DNA of 64,000 bases, from positions 36,630-100,629 of the forward strand of contig NZ_RQYL01000006.1 in NCBI RefSeq assembly GCF_003860125.1. Direction: 5' to 3'. This document shows positions 17,194 to 24,441 of this stretch, piece after piece. The notes below the pieces were generated by a model. That model had not been told where the DNA came from. It ran no database searches and was given only the letters and a program-made list of their open reading frames with translations. Source of the stretch: Fretibacterium sp. OH1220_COT-178 (lineage in GTDB: Bacteria > Synergistota > Synergistia > Synergistales > Aminobacteriaceae). Made by a program: the position numbers and the translations under genes. How positions within the stretch are numbered: the stretch's first letter is position 1; every line of letters begins with the position of its first letter.

Positions 17194-17736
17194 CTAACGC
17201 AGGATCCGGGAGGGATCCTCGAAGCAGTCCAGACAGTAGGGGTGGCCCTCCAGAAGGCGCACCATCGGCTCGGCCGTCCGCTCGCCGCAGGCGGAGCAGG
17301 ACAGGGATGGGCTGATGCGTGCCGCCGCGGGTGCGGGAACGGCGACTCGGGCGGTTCGGTAGAGCTCTTCCGCCGGCCCCTTCAGGTAGTGTTCGATCCT
17401 CTCCTCCCGAGTGCGCTCGTCGGAGCGGGGGGCGTTCCAATAGATGCGGATCCCCTCGGGCTCTCCCCTCCGGTAGAACGTGAAGGCCTGTTTCCCCCTC
17501 GGCTTCAGCAGCAGGTTGCCCTTGCCCATCGTACAGCCCCAAACGGACTGAATCGCGTCGATTCCGCAGGCGTCCGTCTCCGCGATGCAGACGCCCTCCT
17601 CGTCCCCGCACCGCTCGTCCACGCCCAGCATCCTGGCGGCGTCGAAGGCTACCCGGCAGCCCAGGGCCAGGCCCGGACAGGCATGCCCGTGAAAGGCCAC
17701 CGATTCGTTCCAGTAAAAGTCGATCTCGTGTCGCAT
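17194..17736 (-). CDS. FmdE-domain protein with C-terminal zinc ribbon
   Basis: The 180-residue protein resembles subunit E of formylmethanofuran dehydrogenase, a family widespread in anaerobes beyond methanogens. The FmdE core is seen in FHGHACPGLALGCRVAF and ETDACGIDAIQSVWGCTMGK, which hold the conserved His and Cys. A C-terminal CSACGERT...YCLDC pair of Cys motifs can bind zinc. No formylmethanofuran dehydrogenase catalytic subunit is near, so a molybdenum/tungsten enzyme partnership is only a family-based guess. It is transcribed divergently from the marR gene, 123 bases away. ATG 17736 follows GGAGGGG. Confidence 0.8.
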   Translation of the reverse strand: MRHEIDFYWNESVAFHGHACPGLALGCRVAFDAARMLGVDERCGDEEGVCIAETDACGIDAIQSVWGCTMGKGNLLLKPRGKQAFTFYRRGEPEGIRIYWNAPRSDERTREERIEHYLKGPAEELYRTARVAVPAPAAARISPSLSCSACGERTAEPMVRLLEGHPYCLDCFEDPSRILR

Positions 17737-17824
17737 GCCCCTTCATCCCCTCCAAAAAATTTTCCGCTTCATGATAACACGCCCCGGAAGGATCCGGGCC
17801 CCTTCCGTCGTCCGCCTGGGCTTC

Positions 17825-17853
17825 TTGTCAATATTGTACAGGCGCTATACAAT
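17825..17853 (+). promoter_or_regulatory. Promoter of the marR-family gene
   Basis: TTGTCA (17825-17830), a 17-base spacer and TACAAT (17848-17853). The predicted transcription start, about seven bases after the -10, coincides with the ATG at 17860, implying a leaderless mRNA. Confidence 0.65.
17834..17852. promoter_or_regulatory. Palindromic operator, site 1 (marR promoter)
   Basis: TTGTACAGGCGCTATACAA is a near-perfect 19-base palindrome lying in the spacer and -10 of the marR promoter. The same pattern recurs before the next gene at 18377, so it is the probable binding site of the MarR protein, which would repress itself. Confidence 0.7.
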
Positions 17854-17859
17854 GGTGGC

Positions 17860-18327
17860 ATGAAGATCATCAACGAAACGGACAGGGACAAGATCAGTTA
17901 TCGGCTGTTGAACGTCATGCTGAAGCTGGCGGATGTGCAGGAGAAGGTGCACCGCTACGGTACCGATACGCCGCTCTTTGCGGCGGAGATCCACATGATC
18001 AAGTGCGTGAAGGAGAATCCGGACCTGCACATGACCGCTCTGGCGGAGAGGCTGGGGGTGACCCGGGGCGCCGTATCCCAGATCGTCATGAAGCTGGAGG
18101 AAAAGGGAATGCTCGTCAAGGAGCGGGACGAGGAGAACCGTGTCCGCCGCGTCCTGAGGCTGACGGCCGGGGGGGAGAGGGCCTACCTCTTCCACGAGGC
18201 GCTCCACGCCGACTTCGACCGGCTCGTCGAGGGGCTTCTGCTGGGGGCCCCCGAGGGAGGAAGGGAGTTTCTCCGCGAGTTTCTGGGAGGGCTGGACGCC
18301 GTTTTGGAGGAGACCGCCAAAGCCTGA
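17860..18327 (+). CDS. MarR-family transcriptional regulator
   Basis: The 155-residue protein is a winged-helix dimeric repressor. The HTH is LHMTALAERLGVTRGAVSQIVMKLEEKGMLVKE, quoted from residues around 55-87, followed by the wing DEENRVRRVLRLT and a C-terminal dimer helix. ATG 17860 has no Shine-Dalgarno site but sits at the predicted transcription start. The 19-base palindrome in its own promoter recurs upstream of the methyltransferase gene, which it probably controls too. The ligand is unknown. Confidence 0.9.
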   Translation: MKIINETDRDKISYRLLNVMLKLADVQEKVHRYGTDTPLFAAEIHMIKCVKENPDLHMTALAERLGVTRGAVSQIVMKLEEKGMLVKERDEENRVRRVLRLTAGGERAYLFHEALHADFDRLVEGLLLGAPEGGREFLREFLGGLDAVLEETAKA

Positions 18328-18376
18328 CGTGAGGGGTTCGGGGTCGTTCCGGACGGAAGGGGCGTCTTTTTATTTT

Positions 18377-18395
18377 TTGTATAGCCTCTATACAT
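18377..18395. promoter_or_regulatory. Palindromic operator, site 2 (methyltransferase promoter)
   Basis: TTGTATAGCCTCTATACAT matches site 1 in both arms (TTGTAyAG...CTATACA). It overlaps a plausible -10 (TATACA, 18389-18394) with a T-rich -35 region 16 bases upstream. Confidence 0.65.
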
Positions 18396-18417
18396 TGAGG
18401 AAGGGAAGGAGTTGCAC

Positions 18418-19113
18418 ATGACGGGAAACGGCGGAAAGAACGAAGGACGGGATTTCCGTGGCAGGGGCAGGGCCTTCAAGGGAATCTTCGGTGGGGAGAA
18501 CTATCGGTTGCTGGCCGGACTCTTCGGGATCAAGGAGCGATTCTATCTCAAGGGGATCGGGGGCCTGAGGCTGGGGCCGGGGGAGCGTGCGCTCGATCTG
18601 GGGTGCGGCCCCGGGGGGCTGAGCTACGCGCTGGCGAAGGACGCGCCTGCCGATGCCTCGATCTTCGGCATCGACATCTCGGACGATCAGCTGGCGTGCG
18701 CGCGTTCCGGAGCCGGCGGCTTCGCCTGCCCGGTGGAGTTTTTGAAGGCGTCCATGGACGAGCTTCCCTTCCCCGACGGGCACTTCGACCTGGTGATGAC
18801 CTCGATGGCGCTGCACGAGACGCCCCCTGCGGTACGGCGCGGTGCCTTGTCCGAGACGGCGCGGGTGCTGAGGCCGGGGGGAACTTTTTTGCTGGTGGAC
18901 TGGAGCCGGCCGCGGTTCGGCCTCTGGGGAATCGTCTGGTACCCGCTTTGCCGCTGGGGCGAGCGGAACCGGGACAACTGGAACAACGTCTATCCCCGGC
19001 TCTGCCTCGAACGGGGGCTGACCCTGAGGGAGGACGCCTACCTCAATTCCATCGCGCGGCGGCAGGTCTTCGTCAAGGAATCCCAGGGGAGAATGCCCCG
19101 GAAGGATGGTTGA
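18418..19113 (+). CDS. SAM-dependent class I methyltransferase (UbiE-like)
   Basis: The 231-residue protein has the class I Rossmann motifs: ALDLGCGPGGLSYAL (motif I), FGIDISDDQL (motif II acidic residue), DELPFPDGHFDLVMTSMAL (motif IV) and RVLRPGGTFLLVDWSRP (motif V/VI). It transfers a methyl group from S-adenosylmethionine to an unknown small substrate. ATG 18418 follows AAGGAG by six bases; a TTG immediately after that site is too close. The shared palindrome indicates control by the adjacent MarR protein, so a role in a stress or detoxification response is possible but unproven. Confidence 0.85.
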   Translation: MTGNGGKNEGRDFRGRGRAFKGIFGGENYRLLAGLFGIKERFYLKGIGGLRLGPGERALDLGCGPGGLSYALAKDAPADASIFGIDISDDQLACARSGAGGFACPVEFLKASMDELPFPDGHFDLVMTSMALHETPPAVRRGALSETARVLRPGGTFLLVDWSRPRFGLWGIVWYPLCRWGERNRDNWNNVYPRLCLERGLTLREDAYLNSIARRQVFVKESQGRMPRKDG

Positions 19114-19287
19114 GCGGAATCACGGTATTCAAGGCCGATGGACCGGCGTGGCCTGGAGCCGTGCGGCGCCTGGGGGCAAAGTGCTCCGGCTGAATCCGTT
19201 TTTTGCGAAAAGTTTGGGAATCCAATCGGGGCTTCTCGGGAAAGTGTGCTATCATTGAGACAACGCGAAGGCACAAAATTCCTTCGA

Positions 19288-19465
19288 AACAATATGGCAA
19301 AAACCCGTTCGTTGGGGGAAGTCGGGTGTGAAGCCCGCGCGGTCCCGCCGCCGTGAAGGGGGACGGGTACGGCCGAGAAGGTCCGGGAAGCCGGATGCGA
19401 CGCGGACGTACGAGGTCCTCTGAAGCCGGAATGCCTGACGTATGGGTGAGAGCATCCCAACCACG
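19288..19465 (+). ncRNA. Adenosylcobalamin (B12) riboswitch
   Basis: The conserved blocks are visible in order: GGGGGAAGTCGGGTGTGAA, GCGGTCCCGCCGCCGTGA and the 3' B12-box-like AGCCGGAATGCCTG at 19424-19437. A CGAAGG/CCTTCG hairpin (19266-19286) precedes it. Ends are approximate. Cobalamin binding would reduce expression of the downstream cobalt transporter operon, which matches known use of this riboswitch. Confidence 0.88.
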
Positions 19466-19498
19466 AGCGATGGAGACGGAGCTTCCGGCGGTTAACTT

Positions 19499-19563
19499 GC
19501 CCCTCGTCCCGTTTTTCGTGGCGAGGGGCTTTGCGTGTGGGGGCGTCCCCCCGAGGGGGACGC
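19499..19563 (+). terminator. Riboswitch expression platform: terminator-like hairpins
   Basis: GCCCCTCG (19499-19506) pairs with CGAGGGGC (19522-19529), followed by TTT. A second stem, GCGTCCCCC/GGGGGACGC (19543-19563), lies just before the first gene. The first is the probable terminator formed when cobalamin is bound. Confidence 0.6.
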
Positions 19564-19607
19564 ATGGCGTCCGATCTGGACGAGACGTTTGAGGAGGATG
19601 AGAATTG

Positions 19608-20390
19608 ATGAAACGAGGACGTATTGTGCTGTTGGCGCTTCTGATTGTGGGCGTTTCGGCGGCGGCCTTCGCTCACGAGCTGGTGATGAAGCCGCAGAGG
19701 ATGACGGCCGAGAAGGGCGAGACCCTGATGGTCGAGATCCATTCGGGGCATAAGTTCATCGTCCCCGAGGAGGTCGAGAGCGTCGAGCGCATCAAGGCGG
19801 GTCTCTTCAAGGACGGCAAGCTCCAGGAGGCCGAGCTGAAGCCCAACGAGAAGAACCTCTGCATCGACTTCGCGGTGCCCGTCGCGGACGAGGGGGCCAT
19901 GGTGATCCTGGCCAACAAGGACGGCGGCGTCTGGTGCAACACGAACGAGGGTGGGAAGTCCGGGACCCGCAAGGACCTCGAGGCGAAGGGGCTCAAGGTC
20001 ATGAAGGCCACCAAGAACGACAAGTACGTCAAGGCCATCGTCAACGCCTCGAAGGACGACAAGAACTTCGCCGTGGAGACGGGGCAGGCCCTCGAGCTCA
20101 TCCCGATGACCAATCCCGCGGACGCCAAGGTCGGGGAGTACTTCGACGTGAAGATCCTGATCAACGGAAAACCGTACTCCGGCCCCGTGTTGGCTTCGTA
20201 CGACGGTTTCGCCCCCGAGTACGAGGAGACCTACGCCTACGCCTCCCAGGCTCTTCAGGGGGTGGCTCACATCAAGATCACGGCCCCGGGCCTGTGGGGC
20301 GTGCGTGCCATGAAGACGGATCTGCCCGGCAAGGAGGGCGAGTACGATTCCGTCACGATCAAGTCTTTCCTGATTTTTGAAGTGAAGTAG
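19608..20390 (+). CDS. DUF4198 extracytoplasmic metal-uptake accessory protein (NikK-like)
   Basis: The 260-residue protein has a signal peptide with a predicted AFA|H cleavage, so the mature chain would begin HELVMKP. The body is a DUF4198 beta-sandwich; such proteins occur with nickel and cobalt ECF transporters, as in NikK. It is the first gene under the B12 riboswitch and two bases upstream of the NikL-like gene. The likely role is to bind or hand over Co2+ outside the membrane to CbiM. ATG 19608 follows GAGGAGG. Two further DUF4198 genes lie in the feo locus at 52060 and 53108. Confidence 0.8.
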   Translation: MKRGRIVLLALLIVGVSAAAFAHELVMKPQRMTAEKGETLMVEIHSGHKFIVPEEVESVERIKAGLFKDGKLQEAELKPNEKNLCIDFAVPVADEGAMVILANKDGGVWCNTNEGGKSGTRKDLEAKGLKVMKATKNDKYVKAIVNASKDDKNFAVETGQALELIPMTNPADAKVGEYFDVKILINGKPYSGPVLASYDGFAPEYEETYAYASQALQGVAHIKITAPGLWGVRAMKTDLPGKEGEYDSVTIKSFLIFEVK

Positions 20391-20391
20391 G

Positions 20392-20898
20392 ATGCGCAGG
20401 AATTTCGAAGGGATGCTGCTGCTCGGGCTGACGGTGATCGTCGGCCTGAGCCTTCTCGCGTCGAAAGGGGCCGAAGCGCACGGAGTGGGCTACAAGGAGT
20501 CCGAGCTGAGGCCGATCTCGCTGGAGTTCTTTTACTCGACGGGGGAGCTGATGAGCTACCTGGAGGCCAAGGTCTTTTCCCCGTCCGACGAGAAGGTCGC
20601 CTACCAGTCCGGGCGCACCGACGAGGATGGGCGCTTCGCGTTTACCCCCAACAAGCCCGGGGCGTGGCGGGTCGTCGTGACCGATGACGAGGGGCACAGG
20701 GCCGAGGCGCAGATCGACGTGACCGAGGAGCTCATGAAGGCCGGGGCTTCCGCCGCGGCTGGAGCGGGTTCGGCCGTCCGGGAGAAGAAGGCGGCCCCCG
20801 AGGGGCTGGACCTCTATCTCCGGGCAGGGCTGGGCGTCAGCCTGCTCTTCAACATCGCATCGCTCGTCCTCCTGGCGCGCCGCAGGAAGGCGGTCTGA
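20392..20898 (+). CDS. NikL/CbiL-like membrane-anchored cobalt transport accessory protein
   Basis: The 168-residue protein has a signal-like helix at the N terminus with a possible AEA|H cleavage (mature HGVGYKE), a carboxypeptidase-regulatory-like beta domain (GRTDEDGRFAFTPNKPGAWR, then VTDDEGHRAEAQI), an Ala-rich linker and a C-terminal membrane helix (AGLGVSLLFNIASLVLLA) with a basic end. This architecture matches the NikL-type extra component of ECF metal transporters that lack CbiN, and no cbiN is present here. It starts directly after the DUF4198 stop and ends four bases before cbiM. Confidence 0.75.
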   Translation: MRRNFEGMLLLGLTVIVGLSLLASKGAEAHGVGYKESELRPISLEFFYSTGELMSYLEAKVFSPSDEKVAYQSGRTDEDGRFAFTPNKPGAWRVVVTDDEGHRAEAQIDVTEELMKAGASAAAGAGSAVREKKAAPEGLDLYLRAGLGVSLLFNIASLVLLARRRKAV

Positions 20899-20902
20899 GC
20901 CC

Positions 20903-21511
20903 ATGCATATCAGCGAGGGCATCCTCTCGACTCAGGCGCTGGCCGCCGGCTGGGCGATTGCGGGGATCGGCACCGGGATCGGTCTGAAGAAGCTCGATTC
21001 CGATAAGATTGTGCGCGTGGCTTTTTTCTCGTCGGTATTCTTCCTGGCCTCTCTGATCAACGTTCGGATCGGTCCCAGCTCGACCCATCTCTCCCTCATC
21101 GCGCCAATGGGACTGATATTGGGATGGTCCGCCTTTCCCGCGGTGATGACCGCCCTTGTACTTCAGGCCTTTCTGTTCCACTTCGGAGGGATTCTGGTGC
21201 TGGGGGCGAATACGGTGGACATTGCCCTTCCTGCGCTCGCGGTCTACCTTCTCTTCGCCGTTCCGATCCGAAGGAGCAGCGCCAGGACCGCTTTTGTCCT
21301 CGCGTTCATAGCCGGTGCCCTGGCCGTCCTGCTCTGTGCCCTGGGAGTGGGGACCTTTCTTGGAATGACGAACGAGAACTTTATGGGTATCGCCAAGACG
21401 GTGTTCGTCGCCCATCTTCCCTTGGCCCTGATCGAGGGGGCCATCACGGCGTTCATGGTCGCCTACATGAAGCGCTCGGCCCCTGAGCTCCTGATGGGCG
21501 TGGAACGTTAG
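20903..21511 (+). CDS. cbiM: Cobalt ECF transporter substrate-binding membrane protein
   Basis: The 202-residue, six-helix protein begins MHISEG, the hallmark of CbiM/NikM in which the N-terminal Met-His binds the metal ion. It contains the conserved region NVRIGPSSTHLSLIAPMGLILGW, with His residues of the metal site. The B12 riboswitch upstream argues for Co2+ rather than Ni2+. It works with CbiQ and CbiO encoded next. Confidence 0.93.
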   Translation: MHISEGILSTQALAAGWAIAGIGTGIGLKKLDSDKIVRVAFFSSVFFLASLINVRIGPSSTHLSLIAPMGLILGWSAFPAVMTALVLQAFLFHFGGILVLGANTVDIALPALAVYLLFAVPIRRSSARTAFVLAFIAGALAVLLCALGVGTFLGMTNENFMGIAKTVFVAHLPLALIEGAITAFMVAYMKRSAPELLMGVER

Positions 21512-21518
21512 GCGGAGA

Positions 21519-22268
21519 ATGAGGTTCGACGCAGACGGATTTAACGCCGAAGCGACGGCCACGCGGCTCGACGTGTTCGATCCGCGCGCCCGTGTCCTGT
21601 GCGCCTTGGCCCTGGCTGTCGTTCTGGCCTCGCTTCGGTCGTTTCCGCCCCTGTTGTGCGGGTCCCTCATCCCCTTGATCCTGCTGTTCCGGGACGAGGG
21701 AGGGATGCTGAGGAGCGTCTTGCCGCGCCTGAACGTCGTCGGTGTTTTCGTCGCGCTGCTCCTGATGCTCACCTATCCCGGAGAACGGTTTTGGCGGGTC
21801 TTCTCGGTGGAGGGACTGGAGCTGGCCCTTCTGGTCGTCTTCAAACTCAACGTGATCTCGATTCTGCTGATTCGGATGGTCGTGGCGCTCGGCGTGGAAC
21901 GGATCGAAAACGTCCTGGCCCGCTTCGGCCTCTCCGAGAAGCTTCGGGTGCTCCTGCTGCTCACCACGCGCTGCATCTTCCTTCTTGCGGAACGTACGGA
22001 GACGATGGTGAGGGCCGTGCATCTGCGCGCTCCCGAGCTCAGAGGAACCTTGATGTTCAAAGCTTTTGCCTGCATGTTGGGCACGACGTTGCTGCACAGT
22101 TCGGACCGTGCCGAGCGTACGATGCTGGCCATCCGCTGCCGGGGCGGGCTGGCGGGGTTTTCCCAGTGCCGTCCCCTGTGCTGGAGCAGGATCGATACCC
22201 TGCTTTGCCTGTCTTTCTGCCTGAACATCGCGGTGATCCTGTGGTGTTGCCTGTTATGGAGGCCATGA
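21519..22268 (+). CDS. cbiQ: Cobalt ECF transporter transmembrane coupling protein
   Basis: The 249-residue membrane protein has the T-component layout: four or five hydrophobic helices and a cytoplasmic coupling region with the Ala-Arg-Gly-like motifs (FEMVRAVHLRAPELRGTL-type segment and ERTMLAIRCRGG near the end). It links the substrate-binding CbiM to the ATPase. It begins seven bases after cbiM and ends four before cbiO. Confidence 0.9.
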   Translation: MRFDADGFNAEATATRLDVFDPRARVLCALALAVVLASLRSFPPLLCGSLIPLILLFRDEGGMLRSVLPRLNVVGVFVALLLMLTYPGERFWRVFSVEGLELALLVVFKLNVISILLIRMVVALGVERIENVLARFGLSEKLRVLLLLTTRCIFLLAERTETMVRAVHLRAPELRGTLMFKAFACMLGTTLLHSSDRAERTMLAIRCRGGLAGFSQCRPLCWSRIDTLLCLSFCLNIAVILWCCLLWRP

Positions 22269-22272
22269 ACGG

Positions 22273-23055
22273 ATGCGTCCATTGAACGACGAGACAAAAG
22301 GGCCGGATTTTCCCGGCGGGTGTCCTTTGGAGGTGCGCGGGCTTCGTTACGTCTATCCCGATGGGCACCAGGCCCTGAACGGGGTATCCTTCGTGTTGCG
22401 GGCGGGGGAGAAACTCGCTCTGGTGGGGCCCAACGGCTCGGGAAAATCCACGCTCATGCTCCACCTGTCCGGGTGTCTCGCCGCTCAATCGGGAGAGGTG
22501 CTTTTGCGGGGCGAGCCGGTCGGAAAGGACCTGAAACGCCTGCGGCGCACGGTTGGGCTGATCTTCCAGGATCCGGACGATCAGCTTTTCATGCCGCAGG
22601 TCCTGGAGGATGTGGCCTTCGGGCTGGTGGCGCACGGGATGGAGGTCGTGGAGGCCCAGGGTAGGGCCGCGGCGATCCTCGAGGCTCTGGACGTCGCGCA
22701 TCTGTCCGGACGTCCCCCTCACAGGCTGTCGGGCGGGGAGAAGCGCATGGTCGCCCTGGCCGGGATTCTGGTCATGCAGCCGGATATCGTGGTCTTGGAC
22801 GAGCCCTCGGCCGCGCTGGATCCCAGCGCACGGCGCCGGGTGATCGAGGCGCTCTCCGGGCTGGACAAGCCGATGATCCTGGCGACGCACGACCTGGATA
22901 TGGCCCTCGACGTCTGTGACCGGGCGATCGTGATGTATGAGGGGCAGGTGTCGGCCGATGGGGAGCTTCGGGAGGTGCTGCGCGACGAGGCCCTGCTTCG
23001 GCGCAACGGCCTGGAGCTGCCGCTGCGCTATGCCGCCCTGTCCGAGGTCCCTTAA
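22273..23055 (+). CDS. cbiO: Cobalt ECF transporter ATPase
   Basis: The 260-residue ABC ATPase has Walker A GPNGSGKST, Q-loop FQDPDDQLF, signature LSGGEKRMVALAG, Walker B DIVVLDEPSAALDP and the switch His in ATHDLDMAL. It energises CbiMQ. It is the last gene of the riboswitch operon and is followed by a strong terminator. Confidence 0.95.
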   Translation: MRPLNDETKGPDFPGGCPLEVRGLRYVYPDGHQALNGVSFVLRAGEKLALVGPNGSGKSTLMLHLSGCLAAQSGEVLLRGEPVGKDLKRLRRTVGLIFQDPDDQLFMPQVLEDVAFGLVAHGMEVVEAQGRAAAILEALDVAHLSGRPPHRLSGGEKRMVALAGILVMQPDIVVLDEPSAALDPSARRRVIEALSGLDKPMILATHDLDMALDVCDRAIVMYEGQVSADGELREVLRDEALLRRNGLELPLRYAALSEVP

Positions 23056-23081
23056 ACCCTCCCTCCTTCCAAACGGGGCCG

Positions 23082-23130
23082 CACAGACGAGCCGCCCCTC
23101 GAACGAGGGGCGGCTCGTCTGTGTCATTTT
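23082..23130. terminator. Bidirectional terminator between cbiO and der
   Basis: An uninterrupted 19-pair stem (23082-23100 with 23105-23123) around a GAAC loop is followed by CATTTTT on the plus strand. The der stop codon lies at its right foot, so it can serve both convergent genes. Confidence 0.85.
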
Positions 23131-24440
23131 TCGTGGTCCTTGCCGCGCCAGAAGATCCGCAGCGGGGAGCCGGTGTAGTCCTCCAGAGCACGGAGTTCCT
23201 TTCGGACGTGATTCTCGAAGGACGTGTCGACGATGCCGGGGTCGTTGACGAAGAAGACGAATGTGGGCGGTTCCACTCCGGACTGAAGGCAATAGTAGAT
23301 CTTGAGGGCCTTCCCCCTCTTGCTGGAGGGCAGGCGATCGAAGGCCAGAACGTCCCGCATCAGGCGATTCAACGCGTTTGTCGGGATACGGCGTCTGCGG
23401 TTTTCGAAGACGTTTACGGCTGTTTGGGCGATCTTCTGGACGCCCCGGCCGTTCAGGGCGGAGGTAAAAAGGATCGGGGCCCAGGTCAGGAAGGGCATAT
23501 CCTCCCGTATCCGTTTCGTCATGGTGTCGCCGGGCCGGTCCCTGCCGGACAGGAGGTCCCACTTGTTCAGGACCAGGATCAGCCCCTTGCCCTTCTCGAC
23601 CACGTGCGCGGCGATCTTCTTGTCCGAATCCGTGCAGGGGGTTGCGGCATCCATCAGCAACAAGGCAACATCGGAACGGTCCACCGCCGCCAGGGTCCGC
23701 ACGAAAGAGTAGTACTCCAGGCTGCTGTCCATCCGGCCTCTCTTGCGCAGGCCGGCCGTGTCGATCAGGCGGAAGCGCCGTCCGTCCAGCTCCACCGAGG
23801 TGTCGACCGGATCGCGGGTCGTGCCGGCCACGGGGCTCACCAGCGAGCGCTCGGAGCCGACCAGGCGGTTCAGCAGGCTGGACTTGCCCACGTTGGGGCG
23901 CCCGACGATGGAGAGGCGAATCCCGTCCTCGTCCCCATCCGTCTCCGCCTCCTCGGGCAAAAGAGCGAGCAGCTCGTCCAGCAGGTCCTCCAGGTTCCGT
24001 TTGTGGAGGGCGCTCACCCCCACCACGTGCTCGAACCCCAGGGCGTAGGCGTCCGTCACGTGCACCTCATGCTTGAGGTCGTCCATCTTGTTGACGGCGA
24101 CCACAACGGGTTTTCGGCTGCGGCGCAGGAGGTGGGCCACCCCCTCGTCCGCCGGGGTCACGCCGGCGTGCCCGTCGATGACCATCAAAAGCGCGTCGCA
24201 CTCCTCGATGGCCTCCTTGACGTGGGCCTCGATCCCTGCGCTGAACGCACTTTCCTCGCCCAGAATGCCGCCCGTGTCCACGACGTAAAAGGACCGGCCG
24301 CGCCACTCCGCCTCGCCGTAAAGACGGTCGCGGGTAACGCCGGGCGTGTCGTCGACGATGGCCTCCCGGCGTCCGATGATCCGGTTGAAGAGCGATGATT
24401 TGCCGACGTTGGGCCGGCCCACAATGGCGACGATGGGCAT
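23124..24440 (-). CDS. der: Ribosome assembly GTPase Der (EngA)
   Basis: The 438-residue protein has two tandem GTPase domains and a C-terminal KH-like domain, the Der hallmark. G1 motifs occur twice (GRPNVGKSSLF and GRPNVGKSSLL), with DTPGVTRDRL/AGTTRDPVDT switch regions, NKMD and NKWD base-recognition motifs. It promotes 50S ribosomal subunit maturation. The start MPIVAIVGRPN at 24440 is one base after the upstream gene's stop, so the two are probably co-transcribed; an in-frame upstream extension overlaps that gene and has no homology. Confidence 0.97.
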   Translation of the reverse strand: MPIVAIVGRPNVGKSSLFNRIIGRREAIVDDTPGVTRDRLYGEAEWRGRSFYVVDTGGILGEESAFSAGIEAHVKEAIEECDALLMVIDGHAGVTPADEGVAHLLRRSRKPVVVAVNKMDDLKHEVHVTDAYALGFEHVVGVSALHKRNLEDLLDELLALLPEEAETDGDEDGIRLSIVGRPNVGKSSLLNRLVGSERSLVSPVAGTTRDPVDTSVELDGRRFRLIDTAGLRKRGRMDSSLEYYSFVRTLAAVDRSDVALLLMDAATPCTDSDKKIAAHVVEKGKGLILVLNKWDLLSGRDRPGDTMTKRIREDMPFLTWAPILFTSALNGRGVQKIAQTAVNVFENRRRRIPTNALNRLMRDVLAFDRLPSSKRGKALKIYYCLQSGVEPPTFVFFVNDPGIVDTSFENHVRKELRALEDYTGSPLRIFWRGKDHEK

Positions 24441-24441
24441 G

